NCBI GenBank assembly: GCA_009363875.1
Contig: CM018686.1
Location: forward strand, 8,308,001 to 8,372,000
DNA from: Mikania micrantha
Taxonomy: Eukaryota; Streptophyta; Magnoliopsida; Asterales; Asteraceae
Length of the DNA stretch: 64,000 bases
Direction: 5' to 3'
In this document: one piece after another, positions 55,070 through 64,000 of the stretch
Numbering within the stretch: position 1 is the stretch's first letter
Layout of the letters: each line of letters starts with the position of its first letter
The notes under the pieces: generated by a model
The model's database searches: none
What the model was told of the DNA's origin: nothing
Seen by the model: the letters and a program-made list of their open reading frames with translations, nothing else
Translations under genes and position numbers: made by a program

Positions 55070-55523
55070 AATATGGGATAGACACAATGTCCACAATACC
55101 TGGATTTAATCAGATACAATTTGAAGGATTTTGTAGGTTCATTGATCAGGGTTTGGCAGAAGATCTCTCTAAGTTTCCAAAAATTGAAGATACAAATCAA
55201 GAAATCGACTTTGAATTCTTTTTGGAAAGATATCAATTGGCGGAACCTTGATAAAGGAAAGAGATGTTGTGTATGAATCACTCACATATTATTCTGAATT
55301 ATATGTATCCGCGAGACTCATTTGGATATACGAAAGGCGTAGGTATATCCAAGAACAAACAATTTTGATAGGAAAGATTCCTCTAATGACTTCTCTGGGA
55401 GCTTTTATAGTAAATAAAATATATAGAATTGTGATCAATCAAATATTGCAAATCCCGATATTTATTACCGCTTAGAATTAAACGATAACAGAATTTCGGT
55501 CTATACCGGCACCATAATATCAT
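55070..55523 (+). pseudogene. rpoB: Nuclear copy of the plastid rpoB 5' end
   Basis: ATG at 55087 opens STIPGFNQIQFEGFCRFIDQ, then KFPKIEDTNQEIDFEFF. After a one-base loss near 55250 it continues IKERDVVYESLTYYSELYVS and QEQTILIGKIPLMTSLGAFI, then IVNKIYRIVINQILQ. Another one-base loss near 55460 is followed by DNRISVYTGTIIS. This is the N-terminal part of the plastid-encoded RNA polymerase beta subunit, matching the family from memory. With two frameshifts and about 150 of the usual 1070 residues it cannot work. It ends a few bases before the copia gag start. Confidence 0.9.
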
Positions 55524-55526
55524 TTA

Positions 55527-55997
55527 ATGGCAGAAGACCGTAAAGTAAAGATTGAAAATTTTGATGGACTTCGTTATGGGTATTGGAGGATGCAAGTGGA
55601 AGATCTTTTTTATCATAAGAGTTTACATCTTCCTATGTTGGGTTTGACTCACAGACCAGAATAGATTACGGATGCTGAATGGAGCTTGCTAGATAGATAA
55701 GCTTTGGGTGTTGTCAGGCTGTCTTCGTCAAAGAGTGTTGCTTACAACATTGTCAAAGAAATGACTGCATTTGGGGTTTTGAAAGCATTGTCCAACATGT
55801 ATGAGAAACCATCTGCATGCAACAAAGTATTCCTTATCAGACATTTGGTTAACACCAAACTAAAGGAAGGTATGCTAGTCATTGCTCACATCAATGAGTT
55901 CAATTCGGTTATCTCACATTTGGCTTCTGTTGACATAAACTTTGAGGATAGGATTCACGCACTTCTTATATTGTCATCATTACCTGACAGCTGGTGA
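55527..55997 (+). pseudogene. Copia gag, N-terminal part
   Basis: ATG at 55527 (MAEDRKVKIENFDGLRYGYW). The frame has TAG and TAA stops near 55664 and 55697, then SVAYNIVKEMTAFGVLKALS, NMYEKPSACNKVFLIRHLVN and LLILSSLPDSW. It is typical of Tork/TNT1-like Gag. It is cut at 56005 by the hAT and resumes at 60021. Confidence 0.85.
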
Positions 55998-56267
55998 GGC
56001 ACAATCTTGGTTTTAAAAAGCTTGAGGCGCTAAAAAGCAGTGAGGTCACAAAAGCAAAGGCACAAGGCGCTAGGCGAGAACTTTATGTATGCTAAGCGCT
56101 GTTTTTTTATTAAAATAAAAAAAAAACAAACAAAATAACATACTTTTAACACTAAAAATAAAGTTCAAACAAAAAAACATGCTTAAAAAGTCTTAAAAAT
56201 ACAAAAGACAATGCAAAGTCTAGTATCAGGTAAATTATCAATCATCATAACCGGGCACACGATCATC

Positions 56268-59200
56268 TTACTCAACATCGGTCAACCCAATATCTTCTTC
56301 AATCTCGTCTTCATCATACAAAACATGTTTTCCCTTATCCTTTCTTGATGGACCAGCCTCATCATCACCTCTTCCAGTTCCGACCTTTGGCGATCTAGTT
56401 GCATGAAAAGGCTCATGTGTGCCCGATGCTTCACTTACATCCTTCCATGATAAATCTTCCCCGGCAAAAACAAATTCATCATCACTATCTTCACCTTCCA
56501 TTCTACCCATCAACCACTCATTGGAATCATCAATGTCTTCTAACATAATTGGATCGGCGATTCCCTCCTTTTTAGATCGGCACTCCAAAGCATGATTGAA
56601 CTTCACATACACCATCTCATTCAATCTATCTTGTGCCAATCTATTTCTATTTTTGGTGTGAATGTGTTGGAAAATGCCCAATTTCTCTCACAATTTGTAG
56701 CACTACAAGTGAGACTTAGAACTCGTATAGCAAACCCTTGCAAATCCGAGCCGAAGCTCCATATGATTCTCACCACTCCGCTAAAAACAACAAAATTTAA
56801 GAAGTACTTGTATAACATATGTTAAAAATTGGAAAGAAGTATGCATTTGTAACTTACCAGGAGTTTTTTTTGACCTTTGCCTAATTGTCGCAGGTAAACC
56901 GAAAACCCCTTCCGCATTTTGATATTTAGTTAGTTGCCCATTGATAAAGTCATCAACTTCTTCACTTGAAGACAACCTACTAATACAAGAATACAAACCT
57001 TTCATAACTTCTTCATCTTTTAAAATGTGTTGTGAATCTTCATAAAAGACAGTCAGGTTTTGTTAAACCGCTATAGTTTATATCTTGTTTTATATTTTCC
57101 ATTCTTGTATTTATGCCATTCCTTTGTATGTAATTTGTAATTATATATTTTAATTATAGAATGGCATCCCTTTCATTATGGGTATGCAATTTACTGACTT
57201 ATTAGAGGTTTAAGTAATGTCCTGCAGCATGCAATTGTCGATTAAGTTGACATTGCCATCTATTATCTATAATTTCAAAGGCACGAGCATACAACTCCTC
57301 TTTGTCATTAAAACTCTTTTTAATGGTGAGTTTATCCCTCTCCATAGCCTCATATATGTATCCCATTGTTGGTTTTCTTTCACCATTAACTAATCGAAGC
57401 ACGGTAACAAGTGGACCAATAAACTTCAAAGCATATGCTATATTCCTCCAAAATGAATCTTGTAAAAAGATGCCTTCAACTTTATTTCCCTTTGTTTCTT
57501 TAGACCATTTAGAATCAACCCATTCTTTAGAAATGATCATTTTTCTCAAGTTGTTCTATTGTTTGTGAAATTGAAGAAAAGTAATAAATGAAGTTACAAA
57601 TCTTGTAATTTGCGGGCCTATGCAAGTTTCTTTGATTAGTGAACGTCCTCATTAAGTTCACTAGGCCAACAAAATTGTATATATATTCATTTATAAACAT
57701 AGCATTCTTCAAGCAACTCTTCCCTTTTGGTATATTCTTCCCAATATCCTCCAACATGATATCTAAACAATGTGTTGCACATGGTGTCAAGTCTAGATGT
57801 TTCCTAGCGTGTTCTAGCTTCTTCCCTAACAAAGATAATAATAAGATGTTTATTAAGAATCACAAGATTAATACGAAATAGTAATAAGATCAATAATTGA
57901 TGTTACAAGATGCAAATCCTATCCGCTTTGACATAAGCCGATGTAATGACAACTTGTATAACATTCTTCTCTCCAACTTCCTCCATCATTGCATTAAGAA
58001 TATTGAACAAGAAATCGGCATTCTTAGAGATGGTTGAAACATCAATAGATTTTATAAACACGAAAACCCTTTGGAGAGTTAACCATAAAATTTATGACAT
58101 CCTTTTGAACCACTGAAGCACGCCATTCATCAAATAGAATTGAACAACCCTTTCAAGCCCATCCTTTCTTGTGCTCATTTATTTGGTTGTTAACATCATG
58201 CACTTCATCCTTAGGCAAAGGAACCCTGCTCATACATACTTGGTGGTTTCATTCCGGGACCAAATTGTCCAACAGCTTCAATAGCTTTATGAAAACTATC
58301 GTAAGTAGCCGCACTGAAAGGCAATCCCGCATCATAAAACCACTTTGCTAACTCTTTCCACGCTTTATTTCTCAACTCCTTACGACAAACTTCATTGATT
58401 GTTTGTTGTCTCCCTCTCGCATCCTTCCTAATAGGAGCAAAGAACATATCCATGAGACTTTAACCCTCGGTTTTTTAGTTGTTTGAGCCTTGCTACTCCA
58501 GGTCGCAACACTTCTTCGCATTCTTCCCCATCATCAATATCATATATATTAGCTTGTAACCTTGCATTCATGACATTTTCTAATTTTATCATTTCTTTTT
58601 TTGCATGAATGTCCTAACCTCCTCTCGTACATGCTCTAGACATCTCGAACAATCAACAACATTCTTAAAACCTCTTGCAAAATGTTGTTTTAGTCTACAC
58701 ACCCCTCCTTGACATATTTTCCCACAAAAATTGCAAGTCATATTTGTCCTATTTAAAGAACCTGGGGTTCCATACCTTCTACCAGGGTTTAATAATGCAG
58801 ATGCAGCAGTGGTGTTAGTGGTAGAGGTGTTCACAAGCCGAACCGAGCCGACCCAGGGTTCAGCTCAGACTCGGCTCGGATTTAAAAAAAGCTCGGCCCG
58901 GCTCGGATTGTAAGCCGAGCCTAAAATCTTGGCTCAGACTCGGCTTTCGTTTTTCGCTTGGTTTTTACATTAGAAATTTAATATTTGAATTGCAATCACC
59001 TCAATTCGGCTCGGTTCGTTTTTGCCTCGATTTTTTTAAAAGAGAAGAGATGTGAATATGTGGAACTAGGAATTAATAATAAGATTTGGGAATAAAAAAT
59101 TAGTAGAACACGTGAGAATTGAGATTAATTTCGTATTTTTGTCCTCTTTTCTTTTATTTGTTTATTTTTATTTTTTAACATAATTACAAAATAACACCAA

Positions 59201-59436
59201 ATCATATTTAATAGTAAAAGTAACCTTATAATTTATGTTTTAGTATAACATGTTGTACAAACGAGTCGAGCCACGAGCCGAGCTAGCTCTGGCTCGGACT
59301 CGGCTCGGTTACAAACGAGCCTTATTCGAGCCAAGCTTTATCTGATCTTTTTCCGAACAAGTTACGAGCCGAATCCGAGCATCGAGCTTTTTGGACAGCC
59401 CTAGTTAGTGGTATTGTTTGAACAAGAAGCCATCAT
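56268..59436 (-). pseudogene. hAT transposase pseudogene
   Basis: Minus strand ATG at 59436 or 59433 (ASCSNNTTN), interrupted at codon 11 or so by the MITE, then the BED-type zinc finger NMTCNFCGKICQGGVCRLKQ (near 58740). The DUF659 region lies at about 58450-57600 (AGLPFSAATYDSFHKAIEAV, HLDLTPCATHCLDIMLEDIG). The C-terminal hAT dimerisation region includes LTCSATNCERNW (near 56710) and, after a shift, HTKNRNRLAQDRLNEMVYVK, then an acidic tail. Frames break near 58470, 57850, 57200 and 56680; some breaks may be introns. It is not expected to be active. Confidence 0.85.
58822..59403. mobile_element. Non-autonomous hAT MITE inside the hAT transposase
   Basis: TAGAGGTGTTCAC at the left and TTGGACAGCCCTA at the right form an imperfect inverted repeat, with a perfect 8-bp target duplication GTTAGTGG at 58814-58821 and 59404-59411. 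The interior is rich in GCTCGG/CGAGCC words. No coding sequence. Confidence 0.9.
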
Positions 59437-60028
59437 AATTGAAAACCAAAAAACACAGAATATAGAAACCAACAGCTTGTTACTCGTTTCATATTCAAAT
59501 TAAAGCCAAATAATAGAATATAAGATGGAAAAAAAATAGAGATTTAACAAACATATGTGAAGATGCTTGAGGACAATCATGCAAGCGATGATCAACTAGA
59601 GGCCGGATTGGCAATGCGGCAGGAGGGAGCTTGATCGGCGGTCATGTGAGAAGAGGGAGGCTCAATCGGCGGTTAAGCGGGAGTAGCAGTGTCGATCGAA
59701 AGTCGATTCGGGAGTAGCAGAGTCGATCCGGGAGTAGCAGAGTCGATCGGAGGTCAGTTCGGAAGGAGAGTGTCGATCGGCTGTTAAACGAGAGAAGAGG
59801 CTGAATCGTGAGCCGTGAAGTGTAAAAAACCCTTAAAAAGGACAAACCCTTAAAAAAACAAAAACAAAAACAAAAAACATACAAAAAAAACAAAGAGTGC
59901 CGCTTCCCATTGCCTCGCGCCTACCACGCGGAGCGCCGCTTTGCACCGCTTCAGCATGATGAAGCTCTTTGCCAGTCGCCTCTAGCGCCTCATGCCTCAG
60001 GCACGCTTTTTTAAACCAAGGGCACAGT

Positions 60029-63000
60029 TACTGCAGTTAGTAGTTCATCTAGAACTACTAGGCTCACTTTTGATGGTATTCGTGACATCATCTTAAGTGA
60101 AGACATTCATAGGAGGAGTTCGGGTGAATTTTCTAGTACATTGTTGAATACAGAAGGAAGAGGTAAAAGAGATGAAAGGGGTCATAGCAAGGGCAGGTCA
60201 AAGTCAAGAAAAAGGGGTCAATCAAAGAACATAAAAGAGACTGAGTGTTCGAATTGAAAAGAAAAGGGCCATTTCAGAAGTTAGTGCCCTAAACCATCAG
60301 CTGCAAGAGAAAAGAAGCAGATGAATAATGTTACTGATGATGAGTATGATGATGCTCTTATTTGTGAAGAGACTGATATTGCCAACATATGTTGTGTTGG
60401 AAATTTTGTTGAATCTTGGATTCTAGACTCTGGAGCTTCGTTTCATGCTATTTCATCTCCTGACTTGATCAAGAATCTGCGAATAGGTAATCTTGGTAAG
60501 GTCCGTTTAGCTGATGATCAAACTTTGGATATTGCAAGGATTGGTGATGTTGATTTGAGGACTTCACTGGGTATTGTATGGACATTAAAGATGTCAGGAT
60601 TATTCCTATCCTCATAAGAAAGTTAATTTTAGTTGGAAAGTTTGATGATCTAGGTTATGATGTCATTTTGGTGGAGGTCAGCGGCAAATCAAAAAGGGCA
60701 ATCCGGTGATTTTGATAAGGGCATTAAAAAGGGGACTTTATACATGGATGATGTACATATTGATGGTGTGAATGTTGTCACACGAGGTCTAAGTCCTTTT
60801 GATTTGTGGCAACGACTCGGACACATTAGTGTCAAGGGAAAGAAGATGTTAGTTGCTAAGGAAAAGTTTCCATATCTGAAGATAGTGGAAACAGGGTTTT
60901 GTGAATCTTGCGTACTCGGTAAACAGAAAAGGGTTTCGTTTGTGAAAGCCGAGAAGACTCCAAAGGCCCAGAAGTTAGAGCTTGTCCATACATATGTCTA
61001 TGGACCTACATCAATTTCTTTTCGTGGAAGATCAAAATACTATGTCACCTTCATTGATGATTCGACACACAAGGTATGGGTTTACTTTCTTAAACATAAA
61101 TCTAATGTTTTTGTTACTTTTAAGAAATGGAAAACTGTTGTTGAATTAGAAACTAATTTGAAGGCAAAATGTCTCGAGCATGACAATGGGGGAGAGTATA
61201 TTAGCACTGAATTCACTAACTATTATGCTGGTCACGGGATCAAGTTAATGAAGATTGTTTCAGAAACACCGCTGCAGAATGGGGTTGCAAAAAGAATGAA
61301 TAAAACTTTAAACGAAAGAGCTAGGAGAATGAGGTTAAATGCAGGGCTTCCAAAGCCGTTTTGGGCTAATGTAGTTAATACTGCTGCTTATTTGATCAAC
61401 CACGGGCCTTTAGTTTTTTTGAGTTTCAAAATACCAGAGGAAGAATGGCAAGAAAATGAGGCAAGTCTCGAGAACTTTCGAGTCTTTGGTTGTAGTGCTT
61501 ACCGTTTGTTGAAAGATGTTGACAGGGATAAATTGGACTCAAAAGCCAAGAAGTGCACTTTTATTGGTTATCGGTCAGACATCATGGGTTACAGGCTTTG
61601 GTATTTGAAAGCAGAAAAGTAATGAGATGCAAGTATGTCACTTTCAATGAACTGAATTATACAAAGATAGAAAAGAAAGCTCGTTGATTTAGAAAGATAT
61701 TGTTGAGTTTGAAGATGAAATATTGGACAAGTCTGAAGAGTCTGTTACTCCAGAAGTTGTCTTTGATAGTGGGAGTACAAGGGTTGACACTCATGATGAT
61801 TCAGTCAGTGGGAGCACAGGAAACGATAGTGAGTCAAATGGCAGTGGGTCAAATGGCAGTGAAAGCTCAGAGGAAGAACATTCGACTTCTTCAGTTCAGA
61901 CTTCATGGATTCCAGGTTCTCCTCTTACACAGCCGGAAACTCAACATTGGGTCAGGAGATCTACCTTAGTTACAGCACCACATGACAAGTATTCTCCATC
62001 TGCCAAAGTGCCAATATTCTGTTATTATCAGAAAACAGAGAACATGATTGTTACACTGAAGCCGTTAGTGTGAAAGATTCATTTCAGTGGGAGATTGCGA
62101 TGAAAGAAGAAATGAAGTCTTTAGAAAAGAACATGTTTTGACCAAATTTCCATTTAGGAAGAAAGCATTGCAGAACAAGTGGATATACTGGATAAAGGAT
62201 GAAAGTGATGCTTCTAAAGGATACAAGGCCAGATTGGTGGTTAAGGGTTCCCTGCAGAAGGAGAGGGTTTATTACAATGAAATCTTCACTCCAGTTGTGA
62301 AGATGACTACTATGAGACTTGTTCTCAGCATTGTTGCCTCAGAGAACCTACATCTAGAACAGCCAGATGTTAAGACATCTTTCCTTCATTGTGATCTTGA
62401 TGAAGATATCTACATGATGCAGCCAGATGGTTTTCAGATTTTTGGGAAAGAAAACATGGTTTGCAACTTGAAAAAGAGCTTGTATGGGTTGAAACAGGCT
62501 CCGAGGCAATAGTACTTGAAGTTTGAGAACTTCATGGGTCGAAATGGGTTCAAGAGATATGAAATGGATCATTGATGTTACTTCAAGAAGTTTAGTAAGT
62601 CCTACATCATCCTATTTCTTTATGTGGATGATATGTTGATTGCAGGTTTCGATATGAAATAGATCAACAAATTGAAGAAACAAATGCTCAAGGAATTCGA
62701 GATGAAAGATCTTGGTGCTGCTAAACAGATACTCGGGATGAATATTTTCAGAAATAGCAAGGATGGTTCTCTGACACTTTCTCAAGAGAAATGTATTGGC
62801 AAAGTGTTAGAGAAGTTCAACATGAAGAATGCCCGAGCCAGAAACATTTCCATTGGGAAGTCGGTTTAAGCTTTCGAGAGACCAATGCCCGAAAACATAT
62901 GAAAACATGGCCGAAATGGCTAAGGTTCCTTATGCATCAGCTGTTGAAAGTCTTATGTATGCAATGGTGTGCACAAGACCTGATATAGCTCATGCCGTGG

Positions 63001-63587
63001 GAGTAGTCAGTCGATATATGTCCAATCCGGGGAAAGAGCATTGGGAGGTAGTCAAGTGGTTGCTTCGGTATTTGAAGGGTACTTCAAAGATGGGTTTATG
63101 TTTCAAGAGTAAAGATACTGTTCTGAGGGACTATACGGATGCAGACCTTAGGGGTTGCAAGGAATCATATAAAAGCACAACTGGGCATGTTTTTTCGGTG
63201 AGAGGAACTGCAGTTAGTTGGATGTCCAGATTGCAAAGAAGTGTTGCACTTTCAACCACAAAAGCTAAGTATATGGCTGCTGCTAAGGCTAGCAAAGAAC
63301 TCATTTGGTTAAAGAATTTTCTGGAAGAACTTGGGAAGAAACAGCCAGAAAATCCTTTGTATTGTGACAATCAGAGTGCGATTCATCTCGGAAAGAATCC
63401 ACTGTTTCATGGCAAAACGAAACACACCCGGCTACAATACCATTTTATCAGGGGGTTTATTAGTGATGGTACCCTAATGCTGGAAAAGATTAGAGGAACT
63501 GAAAATCCTGCTGATATATTAAATAAGGAGGTTACCTTAGAGAAGTTGAAGCTTTGTGTAGCTTCAACTGGCCTTCAGGTTACTTGA
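60029..63587 (+). pseudogene. Copia gag end, protease, integrase, RT and RNase H, broken
   Basis: After the hAT, Gag resumes (TFDGIRDIILSEDIHRRSSG) with a knuckle near 60250 lost to two stops. Protease: WILDSGASFHAIS (about 60416). Integrase (60770-61620): LWQRLGHISVKGKKM, CESCVLGKQ, FIDDST, EHDNGGEY and NGVAKRMNKTL, where the catalytic Glu is Lys. RT (62087-62870): MRLVLSIVASENLHLEQPDV, SLYGLKQAPRQ, stop, LYVDDMLIAG. RNase H (62829-63587): CTRPDIAHAVGVVSRYMSNP, DADLRGCKESYKSTTG and LSTTKAKYMA, in which STTEAEYMA is usual. Frames break near 60620, 61622, 62076, 62512 and 62868. The enzyme set is complete in order but dead. Confidence 0.9.
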
Positions 63588-63685
63588 TGAGGAAGGCTGC
63601 TACAACTAGTGAAAAAGAAGATTACAGAAGTACAGATAAAGACGGAGCGCAGTTTCAAGTTTGTCAAAGCCTCCAAGTAGGAGAT

Positions 63686-63947
63686 TGTTGAGTGTGGAGG
63701 CTTCTAAAGCCAATCAGCTTGTTATGGGCGGCACACGGGCTGAGCTTAGCTTGTAAGTTAAGTTAGAATACCTAATTGTATATCAATTTATATCTTATTG
63801 TACTTGTATTCTCTTGAGCACCTAATAATACAAATCCTAGTTGCAGCACAGTGGACGTAGATCACATCGACCGAACCACTTTAAATCCTTGTGTCGTTTA
63901 TTGCTTTCGTGTGTGTGTTAGTGTGTGTGTGTGTGTGATACCCAACA
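63686..63947 (+). repeat. 3' LTR of the large copia element
   Basis: 262 bp, same ends as the 5' LTR, with a (GT)n run at about 63910-63938. A purine-rich AAGTAGGAGAT lies just before it. Confidence 0.95.
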
Positions 63948-64000
63948 AATCTTAATAATCAGATGCTGCACAACCTGTACAAAAGGTGTTAGGAGCTGAT
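63948..64000 (+). other. Resumption of the ARID element after the copia insertion
   Basis: Starts with the target duplication AATCT and continues what was interrupted at 53817. Too short to assign further. Confidence 0.6.

Larger units (their letters stand above)
56006..60020 (-). mobile_element. hAT DNA transposon inserted in copia gag
   Basis: Terminal inverted repeats CTTGGTTTTAAAAAGC (56006) and GCTTTTTTAAACCAAG (ending 60020). Target duplication GGCACAAT (55998-56005) and GGCACAGT (60021-60028), one mismatch. Subterminal regions are rich in GAGGCGC / GCGCCTC words. The length is 4015 bp including a nested 582-bp MITE. Confidence 0.9.
53818..63947 (+). mobile_element. Copia element (Tork/TNT1-like) with plastid DNA and a hAT nested inside
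   Basis: 262-bp LTRs at both ends (TGTTGAGTGTGG to GATACCCAACA) with a perfect 5-bp target duplication AATCT (53813-53817 and 63948-63952). Without the hAT it is about 6.1 kb. Its leader of about 1.45 kb is unusually long. Coding regions are broken in many places. Confidence 0.95.

Noticed and set aside
55087..55475. Functional plastid-type RNA polymerase gene
   Set aside because: Only the N-terminal seventh is present, with two frameshifts, inside a retrotransposon.

Overview
The window looks like gene-poor nuclear DNA of a eudicot plant. It holds many LTR retrotransposons primed by initiator-Met tRNA, two broken C-terminal pieces of TIR-type NLR resistance genes, hAT DNA transposons, intron-like AT-rich DNA with GT/AG exon borders, and a degraded nuclear copy of the plastid rpoB gene. 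The plant family cannot be proven by eye. Asteraceae is my best guess, from the style of the ARID/zinc-knuckle element and of the long-LTR Tekay-like elements. No intact host gene is visible.

Layout. 1-1423: part of a Tekay-like LTR (minus strand). 1424-10468 and 46102-53812: two copies of one direct segmental duplication. Each holds a MITE, an AT-rich spacer, a minus-strand TNL 3' gene piece with a duplicated terminal exon, and a short LTR leading into an ARID-domain element. Copy A alone carries a 3.6-kb solo LTR (2730-6318). Copy B alone carries a deleted copia element (51489-52773) and a larger copia element (53818-63947). 10469-12303: truncated minus-strand copia gag. 12304-17157 (plus) and 17869-28487 (minus): two copies of one Tekay-like Ty3/gypsy family facing each other. 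The minus copy has a full-length gag-pol and an intact extra ORF before gag. 28488-30121: decayed Ty3/gypsy piece. 30189-30423: LTR-like piece. 31994-33529: copia LTR and gag with a foldback MITE in the LTR. 34180-45175: complete second Tekay-like element with AAATA target duplication and nearly identical 2919-bp LTRs. It appears to sit in an intron of a host gene whose candidate exons lie at 33707-33851 and 45819-45878. 53818-63947: copia element with AATCT target duplication, a plastid rpoB fragment in its leader, a hAT transposon in its gag, and a smaller hAT MITE inside that transposon.

How the parts relate. The target duplications give an order: MITE, TNL piece and ARID element first, then segmental duplication, then solo LTR in A and copia insertions in B, then hAT into copia, then MITE into hAT. 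The most unusual content is in the two Tekay-like families: an extra coiled-coil ORF before gag (membrane-anchored in one family), a 23-bp minisatellite between that ORF and gag, and clusters of perfect GC-rich hairpins just upstream of the presumed LTR promoter. The LTR-flanked ARID sequence is also notable.
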